Assembly (NCBI GenBank): GCA_019321725.1
Contig: CM033108.1
Location: forward strand, 5,402,001 to 5,466,000
Direction of reading: 5' to 3'
From: Paulownia fortunei
Taxonomy: Eukaryota; Streptophyta; Magnoliopsida; Lamiales; Paulowniaceae
DNA length: 64,000 bases
Shown here piece after piece: positions 12,142-25,286 of this stretch. The translations under genes were made by a program, and so were the position numbers. The notes beneath the pieces are model-generated. The model was not told where the DNA came from and did not search any database. It saw only the letters and a list, made by a program, of their open reading frames with translations. Each line of letters begins with the position of its first letter. The stretch's first letter is position 1.

Positions 12142-14378
12142 TGGATTCTGTTACTGTCAAACAAACAAAGCTTTTCAAGTTTATAAATCACAATGTGAAT
12201 TGAGCTCTTCATATGCACAGATCCTCTTTAAATTAAGAGTTTAATTTTCTAAATGATGGCTCATTTGCATTTGATGAATACATCTAATAATTTGTTTGGA
12301 CTACACAAACTCTTGTGACGCCAACACATTTTGTTAAAATTCAAAATTCGCCCTATCTTGCTCTCTAAACTCATTTTGGCCAAACCCAATTCTAATAAAT
12401 TAGCTGTTTGACCTACGTCTAAATTCATTTTATAGTTTTAAGTTATTAAAAAAAAATTGTGTACAAAATTATTATAGCTTTAACACTCTGACTTTTAAAA
12501 AAATTGTGTACAAAATTTTTATTTTTTCAAAATAATTACATGATTTTGAAAATAATAAACGAAACCATCTTTTAAAATGCACTATTTTGAACAAACAGTG
12601 TGATACTAAAATAAATTTTGAGCTTCACGATGATTAAATAATGTATTTGAAAATAATTCCCTTTTTGTTTTCTTTAGAAAAATATTTTAACTATTACATT
12701 ACAAAACTACGGCCTTTGTAACTATGTTTAGCTCTCTTGGCTCATTATGAAAATTATGCAACAAGAAAATTACTAAGAATTTAAATTTTTTATCTTTTAT
12801 GTTTAAAAATTGACCTATATTTTTTTATCTCATTGAAGTAACCTTAAAACTTAAATTTTGGTCTCGCTCATTTATTTTTTAAAATTATCACTCGTTTAGT
12901 TTATTAAAAAAATTTCCTTATTTTTTATTAGTTATGCCTTTTTTCTTTAAAGTCATGAGTATAGAGGTATTTTAGTTTTTAAACGAAATTACAATAAAAT
13001 CTTTGAGCAAAAATCACTTGAAGGGGACGGGACGACTTTGTCAAAGACCCAAAATTCCAGAAGAGGTAGATACAATTGCCAAAACCTCATAAGAGTTGGA
13101 TGTATATAGCCGAATATTTAAGTGAACATGTAATACATATTTTAGCATATATACATATCACTTAGATACATACATACATAAGTATATTCATATATTCCAT
13201 CGATCTCAAAATTATAAAGTTACTTCAACCAAATACCATTTTAGAGAGTGGAGCTAAGAAAATATAAATTTTATGTACTTTTATACTATTTTTTTTAAAA
13301 AGTAGTGATCAAAAGTTAATAATGTCACATTATTACTTTAATTAATACGATAGTTTCGACTTTAAAACATTGTCTTATTTTTGGAAGTTGCAAAAAAATT
13401 GGAGCAATAAATTTGAAATAAAGGGAGCATAATTTATGTAGGTGAGATGCGTCTATGACATGTTGTGTAGTGAGAAAAAACATAAACTAAGGCTTTGCTG
13501 TTTTCAATTTTATTTTCATTTTTATCATTTTCAAGTGTTTTTTATTTTGCACTAATTTTTGTGTGAAATAAAAATGCACTTGTAAAAATATCAACTTTAT
13601 TAATTTGAAAATAATATTTCAGTATGAGTAATAATTATTAATCCCATTATTTTATTTGTCTCATTAATCAAATTTTCTTTAATTCAAAATAATTATATAA
13701 AATATTAACAGTACCATTATAGAAACAAAACTATAATTTAATTAATTTGTTAGTTTTAGTAATTCCAAGATTAATGTAACATTATATTAAACATTAATAA
13801 TATGAGTCCTATTTTGATAAATACGTATTTAAATTTAAAATTGATTATTACAGATCTAAAAAAATAAAAATAAATATTATTTAATTAAACATGAATAAAA
13901 CAAACACAGGTATTTTGCATCACCCTGTTTTCTTAAAGTTGGGACTGACCACTCACAATGAAAATTCAACGCAAGTATTCAAACAAAAAATCAATCAATG
14001 GTTTCCGACAAAAAAATAGATGATCAAAAGAACATAAACCACAAGACACACATATAAAGCTACAAGACAGAAACTTATTGTCTTTGACAGTTCTTTGGTT
14101 GGTTCCGAATGCTGATAATAATGGCCTGGTGCATTGCTAGCTAACCAAGCCCATAAAATTCCTTTCAATGGTTGTATACGTCTGGCACAAGAATTCGATG
14201 CCAAGCAGCTATATTCGTGTTACGCATTGAAGGATGCAAACCCCTTCTGTCCTAATGAAGGAAGAAAGAACTAATATACGGTCAATGTAGTCCAAAATAC
14301 ACCGAAGTTGCATTATCTATACTAGCACTTTACACGAAAAAAGAAATGCATAATTCGCGCACCAAGAGGGTTTCGTGT
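11506..14378. other. non-coding part of unit A, including KNOX 3' flank copy
   Basis: No gene is supported. Bases 12220-12530 are specific to unit A. From about 12530 the sequence again follows unit B closely. Bases 13915-14378 match the DNA just downstream of the KNOX stop codon in unit B (32605-33073) and so represent a copied 3' UTR and flank. Confidence 0.7.
12102..12139. repeat. (TA)n microsatellite
   Basis: An uninterrupted TA run. The unit B counterpart at 30222-30270 is also TA-rich but interrupted by TATG units. Confidence 0.95.
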
Positions 14379-14567
14379 TCAAGTACCAGTTCTTTCTGTA
14401 GCAAGGTACAAGGATCTTGCATTAATGTCATCACTTGCACCTTCCATAACAGTGAATCTCGTGTCCTCCGGAGGTCTCCAGTGTCGTTTCCTCTGGTTAA
14501 CGAACCAGTTATTGATCTGCTTCCGGTCCAATCCAGTGACATCTGATAGCCTGTTTTTCTCCTGTTC
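14379..14567 (-). pseudogene. orphan copy of KNOX exon 5 (homeodomain C-terminal half)
   Basis: The exon is 189 bases, the same length as exon 5 of the KNOX gene at 33262-33074. It has the same acceptor ('gatgcag|GAACAG') and an open frame through [20 protein letters not shown] to a TGA. The predicted protein differs from the real exon at one residue near the end (ATERTGT here, ATEGTGT there). No exons 1-4 lie nearby upstream, because the copied segment begins inside intron 4. It is a gene fragment by structure. Because it is intact, lies on the same strand and sits 18.7 kb downstream of the real exon 5, it could in principle be used as an alternative terminal exon. That is inference; the retroelement between them makes it unlikely without special readthrough. 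Confidence 0.9.
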
Positions 14568-14718
14568 CTGCATCACAGTGCAGTACAAATTTAGGTAGAA
14601 ATTAGAGGAAATTGCTTCAGAACTGGAAAAACAAAGAGTGCAGTTGAGTTTTAATTGAGAAGTGCATTCTATCTACATTTTCATCCTATCCTTAATATTC
14701 ATAAAAAAGAACTCACCG

Positions 14719-15045
14719 TAGCAAACAAGGGAACTTCAACAAAGAAAAGCAACACTAACAAAAGGAAAGTCTTCTTGCAATTGTAATTAAAATAGTATTG
14801 GTCCGTTTCAGTCGATGATGTCAAAAAGGGCAGTGCAGGTTTTTAGAATTGCAAAGCCCAATATTTTGTTGAAAGAACTCACCATAGCAAACAAGAGACC
14901 ATCAACAAAGAAAAGCAACAGTAGCAAAAGGAAAGTCTTCTTGTAATTGTGATTAAAATAGTATTGCCCCGTTTCAGTCGATGATGTCAAAAAGGACAAT
15001 GCAGGTTTTAGGATTGCAAACCCCAGTATTTTGTTCTCTATATTG
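14719..15045. repeat. 161-bp tandem duplication within copied KNOX intron 4
   Basis: 'agcaaacaag-ga--atcaacaaagaaaagcaac' and 'gtttcagtcgatgatgtcaaaaagg' each occur twice, about 161 bases apart (14719 and 14880). The same doublet is present in unit B (about 33410 and 33575), so it predates the segmental duplication. Confidence 0.85.
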
Positions 15046-15060
15046 ACACAATTGAGAACT

Positions 15061-16388
15061 ACTAAATTTAACGAGTATAGAGCGAGTAAGAGTCGATCTC
15101 ACGAGAATTAAAATTAATTGATTTACTATCGACTCAACTAATTAAGAATTTTAACTTCAAAATTACAAACCTAAAACTAAGATTTTAACAAGCAAACTTT
15201 AGAAATAAACAACAAACGTTTTGGGGGAGTGGATTAAGTTGATTAACTAAGTTGCAGAAATTAAAATTCAAAACAATGAAAATTAAATCAATAAGCAACA
15301 AGTGATTAAAGTAAGTTGAGGTTTCATTAGCCCCCACTAGACAATGAGTTGTAATTTCATATCAATATTATAAATAATTTGCTAATGAAATTATCAACCA
15401 TAAGTAGTAACAAGCTCTACTATCCCAATATTTCCTTAGTTGCTCGTTAGATAGAACAAGTTCTCTATCTAATTCGCTACCCACCAAACAACATAGAACA
15501 AACTCTTTAGATTTAATCCAATGGATGCATTAAAACAAAAAAAAATAAAAAATAGATTGATCTAAGCAACAACCACACAAGTTCAGGTCATTTAGCTTAG
15601 GTTATGTTTTTCATTGTAATTAACAAAAATATCCCACAATCATTAATCACAATTTACTACATATTATTAGGAATTCAAAACATTTACGGATCATAAATCT
15701 CTAATATAGTTATAAGGGATTTTCATACCTAGTGTATACATATCACAAGCATGTGCCAAAAGGTGTAAAGGAGTGTCACTTGTCACCACTCCAAACAAAA
15801 GCATCAATTTTGTCACATGGATGGCGCCTAGGCACCGTTGCTGCTATTTTTGCTCCTTTAGTTCAGTTTCTGACACAGTTTATTCACTTGTAACTGATTT
15901 TTTACCTCTTTATTAGCTGAATTAACTTTTGGTATCTTCATAACAATTATAGCCCTATATGTTAGGTTTCTGCAGCCACTTGAATCAGATCAATCTCACA
16001 TATTTGGAGAGACGTATGCCAAAACTACCAAGATTGCCATATCTAGAAGTTTCAGTGCATGTTTGACTTTTTAACTGAATTTTTCTCTTTGAGATCAATT
16101 GAATTGGGAAAAGTTCCAATATAAAAGTTGTAGATATATCTCTTATCTTTCCAATAAGATAAGAATTAGGTCCATAGGAATTTGGATCAAAAATATATGT
16201 CTAAAATACAAAAACTTTCGCAGTGGAACCTTGTCAATTTGGCCTAATAATGCTTGTTTCAACTTTATTTTAGCTCATTTTCTATCTTTTGATTTCCAAA
16301 CTCCTATTACGCACAAAACATTAACAATTATAAACAAGAACAAAGCAAAAAAGACATAGAGGAATTGATACAAAATATGTACTTATCA
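15061..16388 (-). repeat. 3' LTR of the gypsy element (shortened)
   Basis: Aligns with 25315-27235 from 'ttaacgagtatagagcg' to 'acttatca'. Relative to the 5' LTR it lacks about 570 internal bases (counterpart about 25941-26508) and the outermost roughly 40 bases. It keeps one copy of the motif around 'ggcgcctaggcacc' (15822). A purine-rich stretch read on the minus strand (AAGTGTGTGGGAATT) directly precedes the TGATAAGT start and fits a polypurine tract. Confidence 0.85.
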
Positions 16389-16935
16389 AATTCCCACACA
16401 CTTAACATTTGTTTCTCCTCAAGCAAACCTTAATCAAGACATAAACACAAACTAAACTAATCTATTTTCGTAAAAAATCACGATTGTATTTAGCACGTGC
16501 AACAAGCCTTTAAACCCCTAAGTAGACCATAGAAAATGAGTTGTAGTCTCATGAGGACTTCCAGTGGTGATACCGATAAACAACCGTGACACCTAACTTC
16601 TAATGATTAATTCTCATGAAGCAATAAAGTAATATGATACTGAAATCAAACAAGTGTTAAATTTAACCATTAATTATAAGCATATATACTTCCACAACAA
16701 TCATACTTAAGTGTGTGTGTGAATAGATATTGTCAATAATAATGAAACCATGCATGATTTAAATAAGTGAATTCCCATAAAACCTCATAAAATCCATCAC
16801 CCGATCTCTATTAAAAGAGTCGAACATCATAGGCTCCTCTTTTGGCACATATCTCTACTACACCGAAAGCATCACATGAAATCAAAGGGTCTTAAATAAT
16901 AGTTGTAATGGGGCCAAAAGGTAGTGTGAGGCATA
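16389..16935. other. non-coding 3' part of the gypsy element
   Basis: Between the 3' LTR and the nested solo LTR. I see no open frame or motif beyond the presumed polypurine tract at its left edge. The last five bases (GCATA) are the left TSD of the solo LTR. Confidence 0.6.
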
Positions 16936-18548
16936 TGATAGGTGCATATTTTGACATATTTTTATATCAAATCCTTTATACTTTTCTTGCTTTATTCTTA
17001 TTAATATTATTGTTTTATTAATGTTTTGTGTTAGGGAATAAATTGAAGCATGTTTCCAAACTTGTGCAGTTTTTGTAATTTGAGCATAACTTCATGATTA
17101 AAAGCTCTATGGACCTGAAGCTTATTTCATTTGAAATCCAAGAGATAGAGGTACAACTTTTATGTTGGAGGCTCAGCCCAATTCAGTTTTGATGATAGCA
17201 GAAAATTCGTCCAAGTAATTACACAAAATGGATCACTAAAATTCGGATCAGAGTTCAGCCCAGTATTGACTTATTTTACCAATTCGGTTTTATATCTTGA
17301 GCCCAAATTTATTTTGGTCTGAAATTAGGATATGTTATACCCAAGAGGTAAATAAACAAGTTTTCTGAAGACAAGATGGTGTGAAAATGTGTCGAAATAG
17401 TAAAACCATAGGCTGCAAATTGTTGTTGATGTTACAAGGCGGCTCTTGAACATGACTCGGTAATTTGACCATATCTCTTTCATCCGATCGCCAAATTTGA
17501 CAAAAGATATATGAAAATATATCAGCGCTGAAAGATCTACAATTTTGATTTTTCACGTATCTTCAAAATCGGGTTTTATCTAACCGAAAAATATAATTCA
17601 ATTCAATGGATGAGAAATTTGTGTAACAACTTACCAACTCTTGGTAACTAGCATACCACTTGATTAACCCCTCCATTATTTATTTGGCCTCTAACTTACT
17701 CCAAGTACTATAAATAGGCCATGTATTAAGCTTGTAAGAGGAGGGGGGTAGAGGGTTTCTTTAGGCTAAGTTATCTAGTTTGTATGTTTTCTAGTATTGT
17801 AAGTTTTCTAGTAGTAATAGAAATGCATTCTCTAGTTTCTCTTATATTTTTAGTCTTTGTTACTTTTATTATATTTTTCTAAATTTTATTTTATTGAGGA
17901 AAAAGGGTGAATCTCTTGATGTAGGAAGAGAAATAGTTTATAAGGGTAGAAATTATTTAAGTATGTTGTATTATTATTTTTATTTTCGATCTAAACCCTA
18001 CTTGTTTTGTGGTGATTCTTGATTTATGTATCTGCAATGGCACAATAAATACTTGGGTTCATTTAGCTTATTATACGGTTTTACCCCACTGACTGCTAAT
18101 GTGAAACCTTGATTTGTTATTGACGAAGGTGTACATAAATGCTTGATCCCATAAATAAGTGTTGGCGTTAAGAGATAATTTGCAATAGTAAGACAATATC
18201 ATGATTATCTTATTGCATGAGTTACTTGATAATATCTTCCCATTGGAACCTTCATTATGTATGGATTCCAATTGTGGCAATTAATAGAGGTAAAAAGAAT
18301 AAATAACAATTTCTTTATTCAAAACTCAAGAGTGGATCCCTAATCCTCAATACTTTTATTACTTCAGTTTTTCTTTAGTTACACCATACATTAATTGTTC
18401 ATATATTTTGATTCACATAAACTCCATCTTTTTAGAAATATAAACTTGAATTCATCAAACAACTTCCCTGTAAATCGACCTCGGACTCACGAGAAATTTA
18501 TTACTTACTACAACCTGCACTTAGGTTTGCAATCTTAAAGTTGTAGCA
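16936..18548 (+). mobile_element. nested solo LTR (1613 bp) with 5-bp TSD
   Basis: Begins TGATAGGTGCATATTTTG and ends GTTGTAGCA, the canonical TG...CA ends, with perfect 5-bp duplications GCATA at 16931-16935 and 18549-18553. A TATAAATA box at 17709-17716, followed by a long transcribed-looking stretch, suggests plus orientation. No internal region or second LTR is present, so it is a solo LTR left by LTR-LTR recombination. It is unrelated in sequence to the host element's own LTRs and inserted into that element's 3' non-coding region. Confidence 0.9.
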
Positions 18549-18553
18549 GCATA

Positions 18554-19979
18554 AAAAATAAAGGGATATGGTACAACAAAAATTCTAAAAACTTCATGAA
18601 ATGAGAGACATAAATTTCATCAAGTAGTGATTCTCATAATCTACAAGTTTCAACATTGAGACTTAATATCATTCTGTTAGACCCTTATTCATCATTCTCA
18701 ACATCTTTGCAAAATTGCATTTTTAGTTGCAACTCACAATAAGTTTCTTTTTCAATATTTTGCAATTTTCTTCTCTTTTTTTTTCAATATTTTTCCCTTT
18801 TTTTCTTTCTTTTTTTGAACTCCCCTACTCTTATCTTCTATTTCAACCCAAATTTCTTTTGCAAGCTCACCTTGTCATCGAAATGTTTCTCAAGTTCCAA
18901 TTCAATTTTAGAATAATGGTAGGATAATAGTATAAGAAGATATGGTTACCACAAAAATAACTTATTCAATAAAAGGCTCAAAATTGCTCACTATGGAGAT
19001 GTTCTCTTGGAACATCATATGGAAAACAAGTTGATTTGGCCATAGTGCTAGCAGTCCTAGTGCCTTAATCATTTTTCAAGTGATGCTCAATCAGTTGTTC
19101 GCCTCGATAGACCTCCGAAAGAGTTCTAATATTCAACTTCCACATGTCGAAACCTAAGTAATAATTAAAGTGAAGGTATGAGAACTACCTATTTTGACAT
19201 ACTTGTTTCCATACCAAAGAACATAGCTATTTGTGCAAAAAGAGTTGAGTATAATCATCACAAAAAATAAACCAACTGAAGAATAACATCAAGATCCAAA
19301 ACAACACCTATCGTCAAACACAACCATGTCATTCATATTCAATTCTCATCATAGAAGTTGGAAGAATACCTATGACTCAAAAATTTAAAACCTAGACATA
19401 AATAAAACAAAACAAGAAAAAATATAAGTAAAATAAAATTTTAAAAATAAAAATAAAAATATAAGTCTAAATCATCCCCCCGCCACACACACTTAACATT
19501 GTCCTCAATGTAAACCTAAGCTACTAAAATAAAGAACTAAATGTAATATGGTTGGATTGGTATACACAAACAAAGCAAATAAAAGAACTATACAAAATAA
19601 AATAGATAGAAAGAAAAAAGAGTGAGAGCTAGAAAGATCAAATCTGTGATTATAAGCTCTCAATGTCTTATTTTTCATCCATTGGGTTACTTTCCAATAA
19701 GCGCTTGGTTTAACATCCTCAGCCCGACATTGCTTTTTTTTTTTCACTTATCAACATAAGTTGGCTCATAAATGAGGGTCTCATCTACATTCTCCGATTG
19801 AAAATCCTTGTAGTAAGGTTTCAACCTATGGTCATTTCTTTGAATATCTTGTCTGTCTTCAAACTCTGTATTTCAACTGCACCATGAGAAAAGATATTAG
19901 AAATAATAAAAGGACCAACCTAATGAGAGTGCAATTTACCCGAATATAGCTTAAGACATGAATGAAATAGAAGAACTTT
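18554..19979. other. non-coding 3' part of the gypsy element, after the solo LTR
   Basis: Pyrimidine-rich at 18745-18860. No conserved domain in any frame. Such long 3' non-coding regions are usual in Athila/Tat-group elements, where an env-like frame may also occur; none is recognisable here. Confidence 0.55.
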
Positions 19980-20921
19980 TTAACCAATGACAAAGTCTTT
20001 TCTAGAACTCATGCTATCATGAAATGTCTTAGTCTTCTCTTTATAGATTTGAGAATTTTCAAAAGCATCATTACGAATCTCCTCAAGCTCTTGGAGCTGT
20101 AACTTCATTTGTTCCCCTGCTGCATCCATCTCCATGTTGCATTGTTTCACTACCCACCATGCTTTATGCTCTAGCTCCACCAGGAGGTGGCAAGGCTTCC
20201 CACAAACTAACCGATAGGGGGACATGCCAATGGAAGTTTTGTAAGTTGTTCGATATGCCCATAAGGCATCATCAAGGTGAATGCTCCAATCTTTCCTACT
20301 CATTTTAATTGTTTTCTCAAGAATATACTTGATCTCCCTATTGGACACCTCTGCTTGCCCACTTGGTTGTGGATGGTATGATGTGGAAACTCGATATGTG
20401 ATGTTATACTTCTTAAAAAGAGCGTCCACTTACCTATTGCAAAAATGGGTACCTCTATCGCCAATTATGGCCCTGAGCGTGCCAAACCTTGCAAAAATAT
20501 GGGACTTAACAAAATGTACTATAGTTTTTGAATCATTAGTCCGAGTGGATTTGGCTTCCACCCACTTTGAGACATAATTGACGATAAGTATAATGTAAAA
20601 ATTACCAAAAGAAGAAGGAAATGGGCCCCTAAAATCAATGCCCCAAACATTAAAATTTTTAATAATAATTATAGGAGTTTGTGGCATTTGATTCCTAAGT
20701 CCCAAGTTACCTATCCTTTGACACTGATAACAAAACTTACAATGGCGATAGGCATCCTTGAATAATGAGAGACAATAGAAACCAATTTCAAGCACCTTAA
20801 GGGTAGTCCATTTTGGTCCAAAATGTCCACCACATGCAAGGGAAATACAAAATTTTAGAATAGAAATAAAATCACTTCCTGCACGCACCTCCTTATCACT
20901 TGATCGAAACAATGCTTCCAA
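19980..20921 (-). pseudogene. integrase domain of the gypsy element, broken
   Basis: The zinc-binding part includes CKFCYQCQRIGN. The catalytic core includes WGIDFRGPFPSS (first Asp), IGDRGTHF (second Asp) and [12 protein letters not shown] (Glu), so the D-D-E residues are visible. It continues with [23 protein letters not shown], typical of plant gypsy integrases. A stop codon at about 20430 separates the second Asp from the rest, and the frame breaks again near the zinc finger. The domain normally inserts element cDNA into the genome; it is not functional here. Confidence 0.9.
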
Positions 20922-21090
20922 AGGTATTGATCATCCCAAATATAGTATTTAGCATCACTCTTGAGCTTCTCTTTTTGTGCCTTAGTCAATTCATCCGGGA
21001 ATCTCCTAGTGACTAAGAAATTAACAATATCGGTATACCAAGGGGTTGGCACACTCATTGCTAGAAGCTGCTCATTCAAAAAACCTTCGT

Positions 21091-22655
21091 TTAATGGCAA
21101 TGCATCTTTCTTGTGTACCAACCTACTAAGATGGTCCGCAACCAAGTTCTCAGACCCCTTTTTGTCCTCGATTTCCAAGTCAAACTCTTGCATAAGAAGG
21201 ATCTATCGAATGAGTCATGGCTTGGCATCTTTCTTGGTGAGTAAATACCTAAGGGCTGCATGATCGGAATAAACAATTACTTTTGCACCAATCAAATATG
21301 AACAAAATTTTTCTAAAGCAAAAATAACTGCCAAAAGTTCCTTTTCAGTGGTAGAATAGTTGAGTTGGGCATTATTTAAAGTACGCGATGCATAGTAAAT
21401 GGCATGAAGAGAACCAACTGCATAGTCACTTGTATCACACATAAGTTCAAAAGAAAGTTCCCAATTTAGTATTTGGATGATAGGTGCTGAGGTGAGAAGT
21501 TCCTTAAGTTTACTAAAAGCTGTCATGTAATTGTTATCAAACTCAAAAGTCACATCTTTTTGAAGCAATCTACACAAGGGAAATGCTATTTTGGAAAAAT
21601 CTTTAATAAACCTGTGATAAAAACCTGCATGTCTAAGAAAAGAGCAAATCTCCCTAACACTTGTGGGTAAGGATAAAAAATGCACAAGATCAATCTTATA
21701 TTTATCAACCTCAATCCATCTAGCAGAGATTACATGCCCCAACACTATCTCTTGATCAACCATAAAATAATATTTCTCCTAATTGAGCACAAGATTAGTT
21801 TCAGTACACTTTTGAAGTACAAGTATAAGGTTATCTAGGCATTTGTCAAATGAATCACCATAAACACTGAAATCATCCATGAATACCTCTATGATGTTCT
21901 CAATGTACTCAGAGAAAATGCTCACCATACACATTTGAAATGTGGTCGGTGTATTGCAAAGTCCAAATAGCATGCGCCAGTACGCAAATGTACCAAATAG
22001 GCAAGTAAAGATAGTTTTCACTTGATCCTCTAGAACAATGACGATTTGATTGTACCCTGAGTAGCCATTAAGAAAGCAATAATGAGTATGACTGGATAAT
22101 CGTTCAAGCATTTGATCAATAAAAGGTAAATAAAAATGATATTTGCGAGTAGAAGAGTTAAGCTTCCTATAATCAATGCAAACTCATCATCCGATTTAAA
22201 CTCTTTGAGGTACTAACTCTTGACAATCATTTTGTACTACAGTGATGTCGGACTTCTTAGGAACCACTTGGACCGGGCTTACCCACTTGCTATCCGAAAT
22301 GGGATAGATGACCCCAACATCAAGAAGCTTTAATATCTCGTTCTTCACAATTTCCATCATGGGTGGGTTCAATCGCCTTTGGGCCTCCCTCGTGGGTTTG
22401 GATATCTCTTCTAGTAAAATTCGGTGCATGCACATAGACGTGCAATTTTTTTAATATCAGCAATGGTCTATCCAATAGCCGTCTTTTACTCACAGAGCAC
22501 CCTGACAAGCTTAGCCTCTTATGTATTGGTGAAATCTTTAGCAATAATAACTGGAAGTATTTCTTTCTCACCCAAATACACATATTTGAGATGCTCCGAG
22601 AGTAGTTTGAGCTCCAATGTAGGTGCCTGCACCACAGAAGATAAAAGTCTTTCAT
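21091..22655 (-). pseudogene. reverse transcriptase-RNase H of the gypsy element, broken
   Basis: The RT start reads RRLNPPMMEIVKNEILKLLD and WVSPVQVVPKKSDIT. The middle has FLNGYSGYNQI and GTFAYWRMLFGLCNTPTTFQ, and the catalytic block is EVFMDDFSVYG. RNase H follows with YASRTLNNAQLNYSTTEKELLA and VYSDHAALRYLL. Frame changes and stops occur near 22196, 21779 and 21215. FMDD in place of YxDD is usual in Athila-type elements. No intact polyprotein is possible. Confidence 0.92.
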
Positions 22656-22698
22656 TAGTCAATGGCAAAGTAATGTAAGAGATATCATACTTTGTATT

Positions 22699-23300
22699 TT
22701 ATGAAAATGAGTCCAATCCTTCCACGGCTTCCTCCACATTGTCCAATAGTTGCACATCCATCTTTATCTCTTTCAAGTCCTCCATGTAAAGATTGTTCCT
22801 CAATGCACCATCCAATCCATCATTGCTAGTCAATTCAAACATTTGTTGAGGTATAGAATCAATAATATCAACTGCAAAAACGGAATGTACATCACTAGGA
22901 TACCTCATAGCTTTAAAAATATTAAATCTAATTATCTCACCATCAAATTCCATAGACAATGTGCCATCATGAACATCAATTTAGTCCGTGCTATTTTTAG
23001 GAATAGTCCCCCTAAGAGAATGGGTGTAAGATGTAAGGATCTATCATCTTCCATCTCAAGAATATAAAAATCCGCAGGAAAAACCAATTCATTCACTTGT
23101 ACCAAAACATCCTCCACAACTCATTTAGGGTATGTATTTGATTTATCCGCTATTTGAATAACAACACCAGTTTCTTCTAAAGGGCCTAGATTTAAAGAAA
23201 CATAAATGGCACATGGCATGACATTGATTGATGCGCCTAAATCTAACATGCGCTTTTCAAACCTGGTGTTACTAATGGTACAAGGGATGGTGAAAGTGTC
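22699..23300 (-). pseudogene. aspartic protease region of the gypsy element, broken
   Basis: The DLGAS motif (active-site Asp), encoded near 23225-23245, is followed by INVMPCAIY, then FPADFYILEMEDD and PILLGGLFLKIARTK (the protease flap and ILGR-like region). A stop at about 23118 splits the domain. Confidence 0.8.
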
Positions 23301-23477
23301 TAGATCCTTGCACTTTAGAGGGAGCTTCCTTTAAAGAACTGTTGAAATATTCTCCCCCACACTCACTTTTTCATCTTCCCTCAACTTTCTTTTGTTGGTG
23401 CATAGTTCCTTAAGAAATTTAGCGTAGCGAGGCACTTTCTTAATAACATCAAGAAGATGAATGTTTACCTCCACTTT

Positions 23478-25166
23478 TCAAAAAGTTTCAAGGATCTCTT
23501 TTTCTTGCTCATCTTTCTTAGAATTTGCTAACCTGCTAGGAAAAGGTGGAGGTGTTATATAAGTATGAGAGAGAGGTTTATGAATAATTACCGACTTTGG
23601 ATTCTCCTTGACTATAGGTGGTAGATGAGTAGGAGAGTGAGTAGAAAAAGGAATGGATGGTATTGCTTGACTCACCCTTCTCAAACTCTTTAAATACCCT
23701 CTTTGTTGGTAAACTAGGAGACTCTAATTGCTCCCAGATTCTAAGAGTTATGGCACTTACATTTTTCTTAGGATTCACCATAGGTTGGGAAAGTAACTTG
23801 CTCGATCTTTGTGTTTCCAATTGGCTTAAGCCAGTGGCTATTTGCCCTATGTGATTCTCAATATATTGGAGAAGGGTTTGTGTGGTTTGTTGAAATTGCA
23901 TAGTATTAGTAGCAAGTGCTTTCACAATATCTTCCAAGGATGTGACTGATTGTTGTGGAGATTAGGATGGTAGTTGCACATGGTGAAAATTAGGTGGTTG
24001 GTTTAGCATTTGAAATGGAGTAGATTGTTGTTGTTGGTTCATATATCTCAAATTGGGATGATCCTTCCATCCTTCATTATAAGTGTTGGATAAAGGATTA
24101 TATCTTTGCCTTGGTTGACTTGGAAAACTACCAATCACATTTGCTTGCTCCATAGAATTCTCTTGGAGAGATAGACACAAATCCATGGAATACCCTACCA
24201 TGTAACATACTCCATATATTTTAACTTATTGCCCTACAGCCATTTGTTGCACTAAAAAGGTCAGGTGTGAGAGTTTTTGTTCAAAAAGTGATGTGTTCAC
24301 TTCATTGACACTCTTAGGTGGCGACGTTAGATCATTGCGAGTGATGAATTGTTGAGAATTTGTAGTCATGTTTGTAATTAGATTCCTTGTTGTCTCGGGT
24401 GTCTTATCAACTAAAGCCCCTCCACTTGCAGCATCAATCATGCTTCTTTCTATTGGCATAAGCCCCTCATAGAAATATTGAATGAGAAATTGATCACTGA
24501 TTTGATGATGAGGACAACTAGCGCACAACTTCTTAAATCTTTCCCAATACTCATAGAGAGATTCCCATTATATTGTTGAATCCCACATATTTCTTTTTGG
24601 ATGCTCTCTGCTTTAGATGGTGGAAAATACCTCTCAAGAAACACCCTTCGCATTTCGTTCCATGTGGTAATCGTATCAGACGGTAGATAATAAAGCCACT
24701 CATTTGCCAAATCCGCCAATGAAAAATAAAAGGCAATGAGCTTGATGTTTTCTTCTGAAATGCTGGTCGGTTTCATATTAGAGCACACGATATGAAATTC
24801 CTTCAAGTGTTTATTTAGATCCTCACCGGCAAAACCAAGGAATGTGGGCAAAAGATGAATCATCCTAGATTTCAGTTCAAAGTCGGCTTCCAAGTTGAGA
24901 TAGGTGATACATAATGGTTAATTCTCTAAATTAGGAGCAACCAACTCCTTTAATGTTCTATGATTATGTGCCATTTCGATAGTTTCAGGTTGATGAGGAG
25001 TTTCAAAAGTAGGAGAAAGATCTTCAAACTCGAGCTTGGGTGGTGAATTGATTAGAGGTATAGGTAGAAGTGGTGGTAATAGTAGCAGCAGTGTGTTCAA
25101 ATTAATACGAATCTGCTCAAGTTTTAGCCTCAAATCCTCCGATAACATAAAACCTGAAAATAACAA
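23478..25166 (-). pseudogene. gag region of the gypsy element, broken
   Basis: A retrotransposon gag (capsid) domain is visible at 24893-24560 (FAGEDLNKHLKEFH, ANEWLYYLPS, RRVFLERYFPPSKAESIQKEI). A frameshift near 24540 moves the reading to another frame (HHQISDQFLIQYFYEGLMP), followed by a low-complexity Gln/Pro-rich part. No intact CCHC zinc knuckle is seen. Confidence 0.85.
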
Positions 25167-25254
25167 GAAAACAAACTAAAATAAACTTAACAAAAACAAG
25201 TAAGTAATGTAAAACAAAAAACTAAAAAGGATAATGAATCAATTAAACGCTTGC

Positions 25255-25272
25255 TCCTCGGCAACGGTGTCA
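25255..25272 (-). other. primer-binding site of the gypsy element
   Basis: On the minus strand this reads TGACACCGTTGCCGAGGA, close to the plant gypsy PBS consensus TGGCGCCGTTGCCGGGGA (tRNA-Asp type). It lies just inside the 5' LTR, as expected. Confidence 0.75.
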
Positions 25273-25286
25273 AAAACTTGGTTGGT

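Larger units (their letters stand above)
9066..15049. repeat. segmental duplication, unit A (direct repeat of 27236-33740)
   Basis: Starts at 'agaactaaacaaaccc' and ends at 'ttctctatattgacac'; the same start and end are seen at 27236 and 33740. The two units are nearly identical over long tracts: about two substitutions across the roughly 360 bases around the KNOX exon, and few across 13140-13700 versus 31850-32400. They differ by large indels in the middle. Unit A holds about 310 bases (12220-12530) that replace about 870 bases in unit B (30355-31230). Unit A carries X8 gene 2, an intact 255-bp MITE and a copy of KNOX exon 5 with 3' flank. Confidence 0.92.

Noticed and set aside
11981..12244. 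Unit A ORF containing an IYIYIYIY run
   Set aside because: Translation across the TA microsatellite; the frame is not kept in unit B.
20281..20577. Plus-strand ORFs opposite gypsy integrase and RT (also 20961-21263 and 22424-22678)
   Set aside because: Antisense shadows of the element's pol region.
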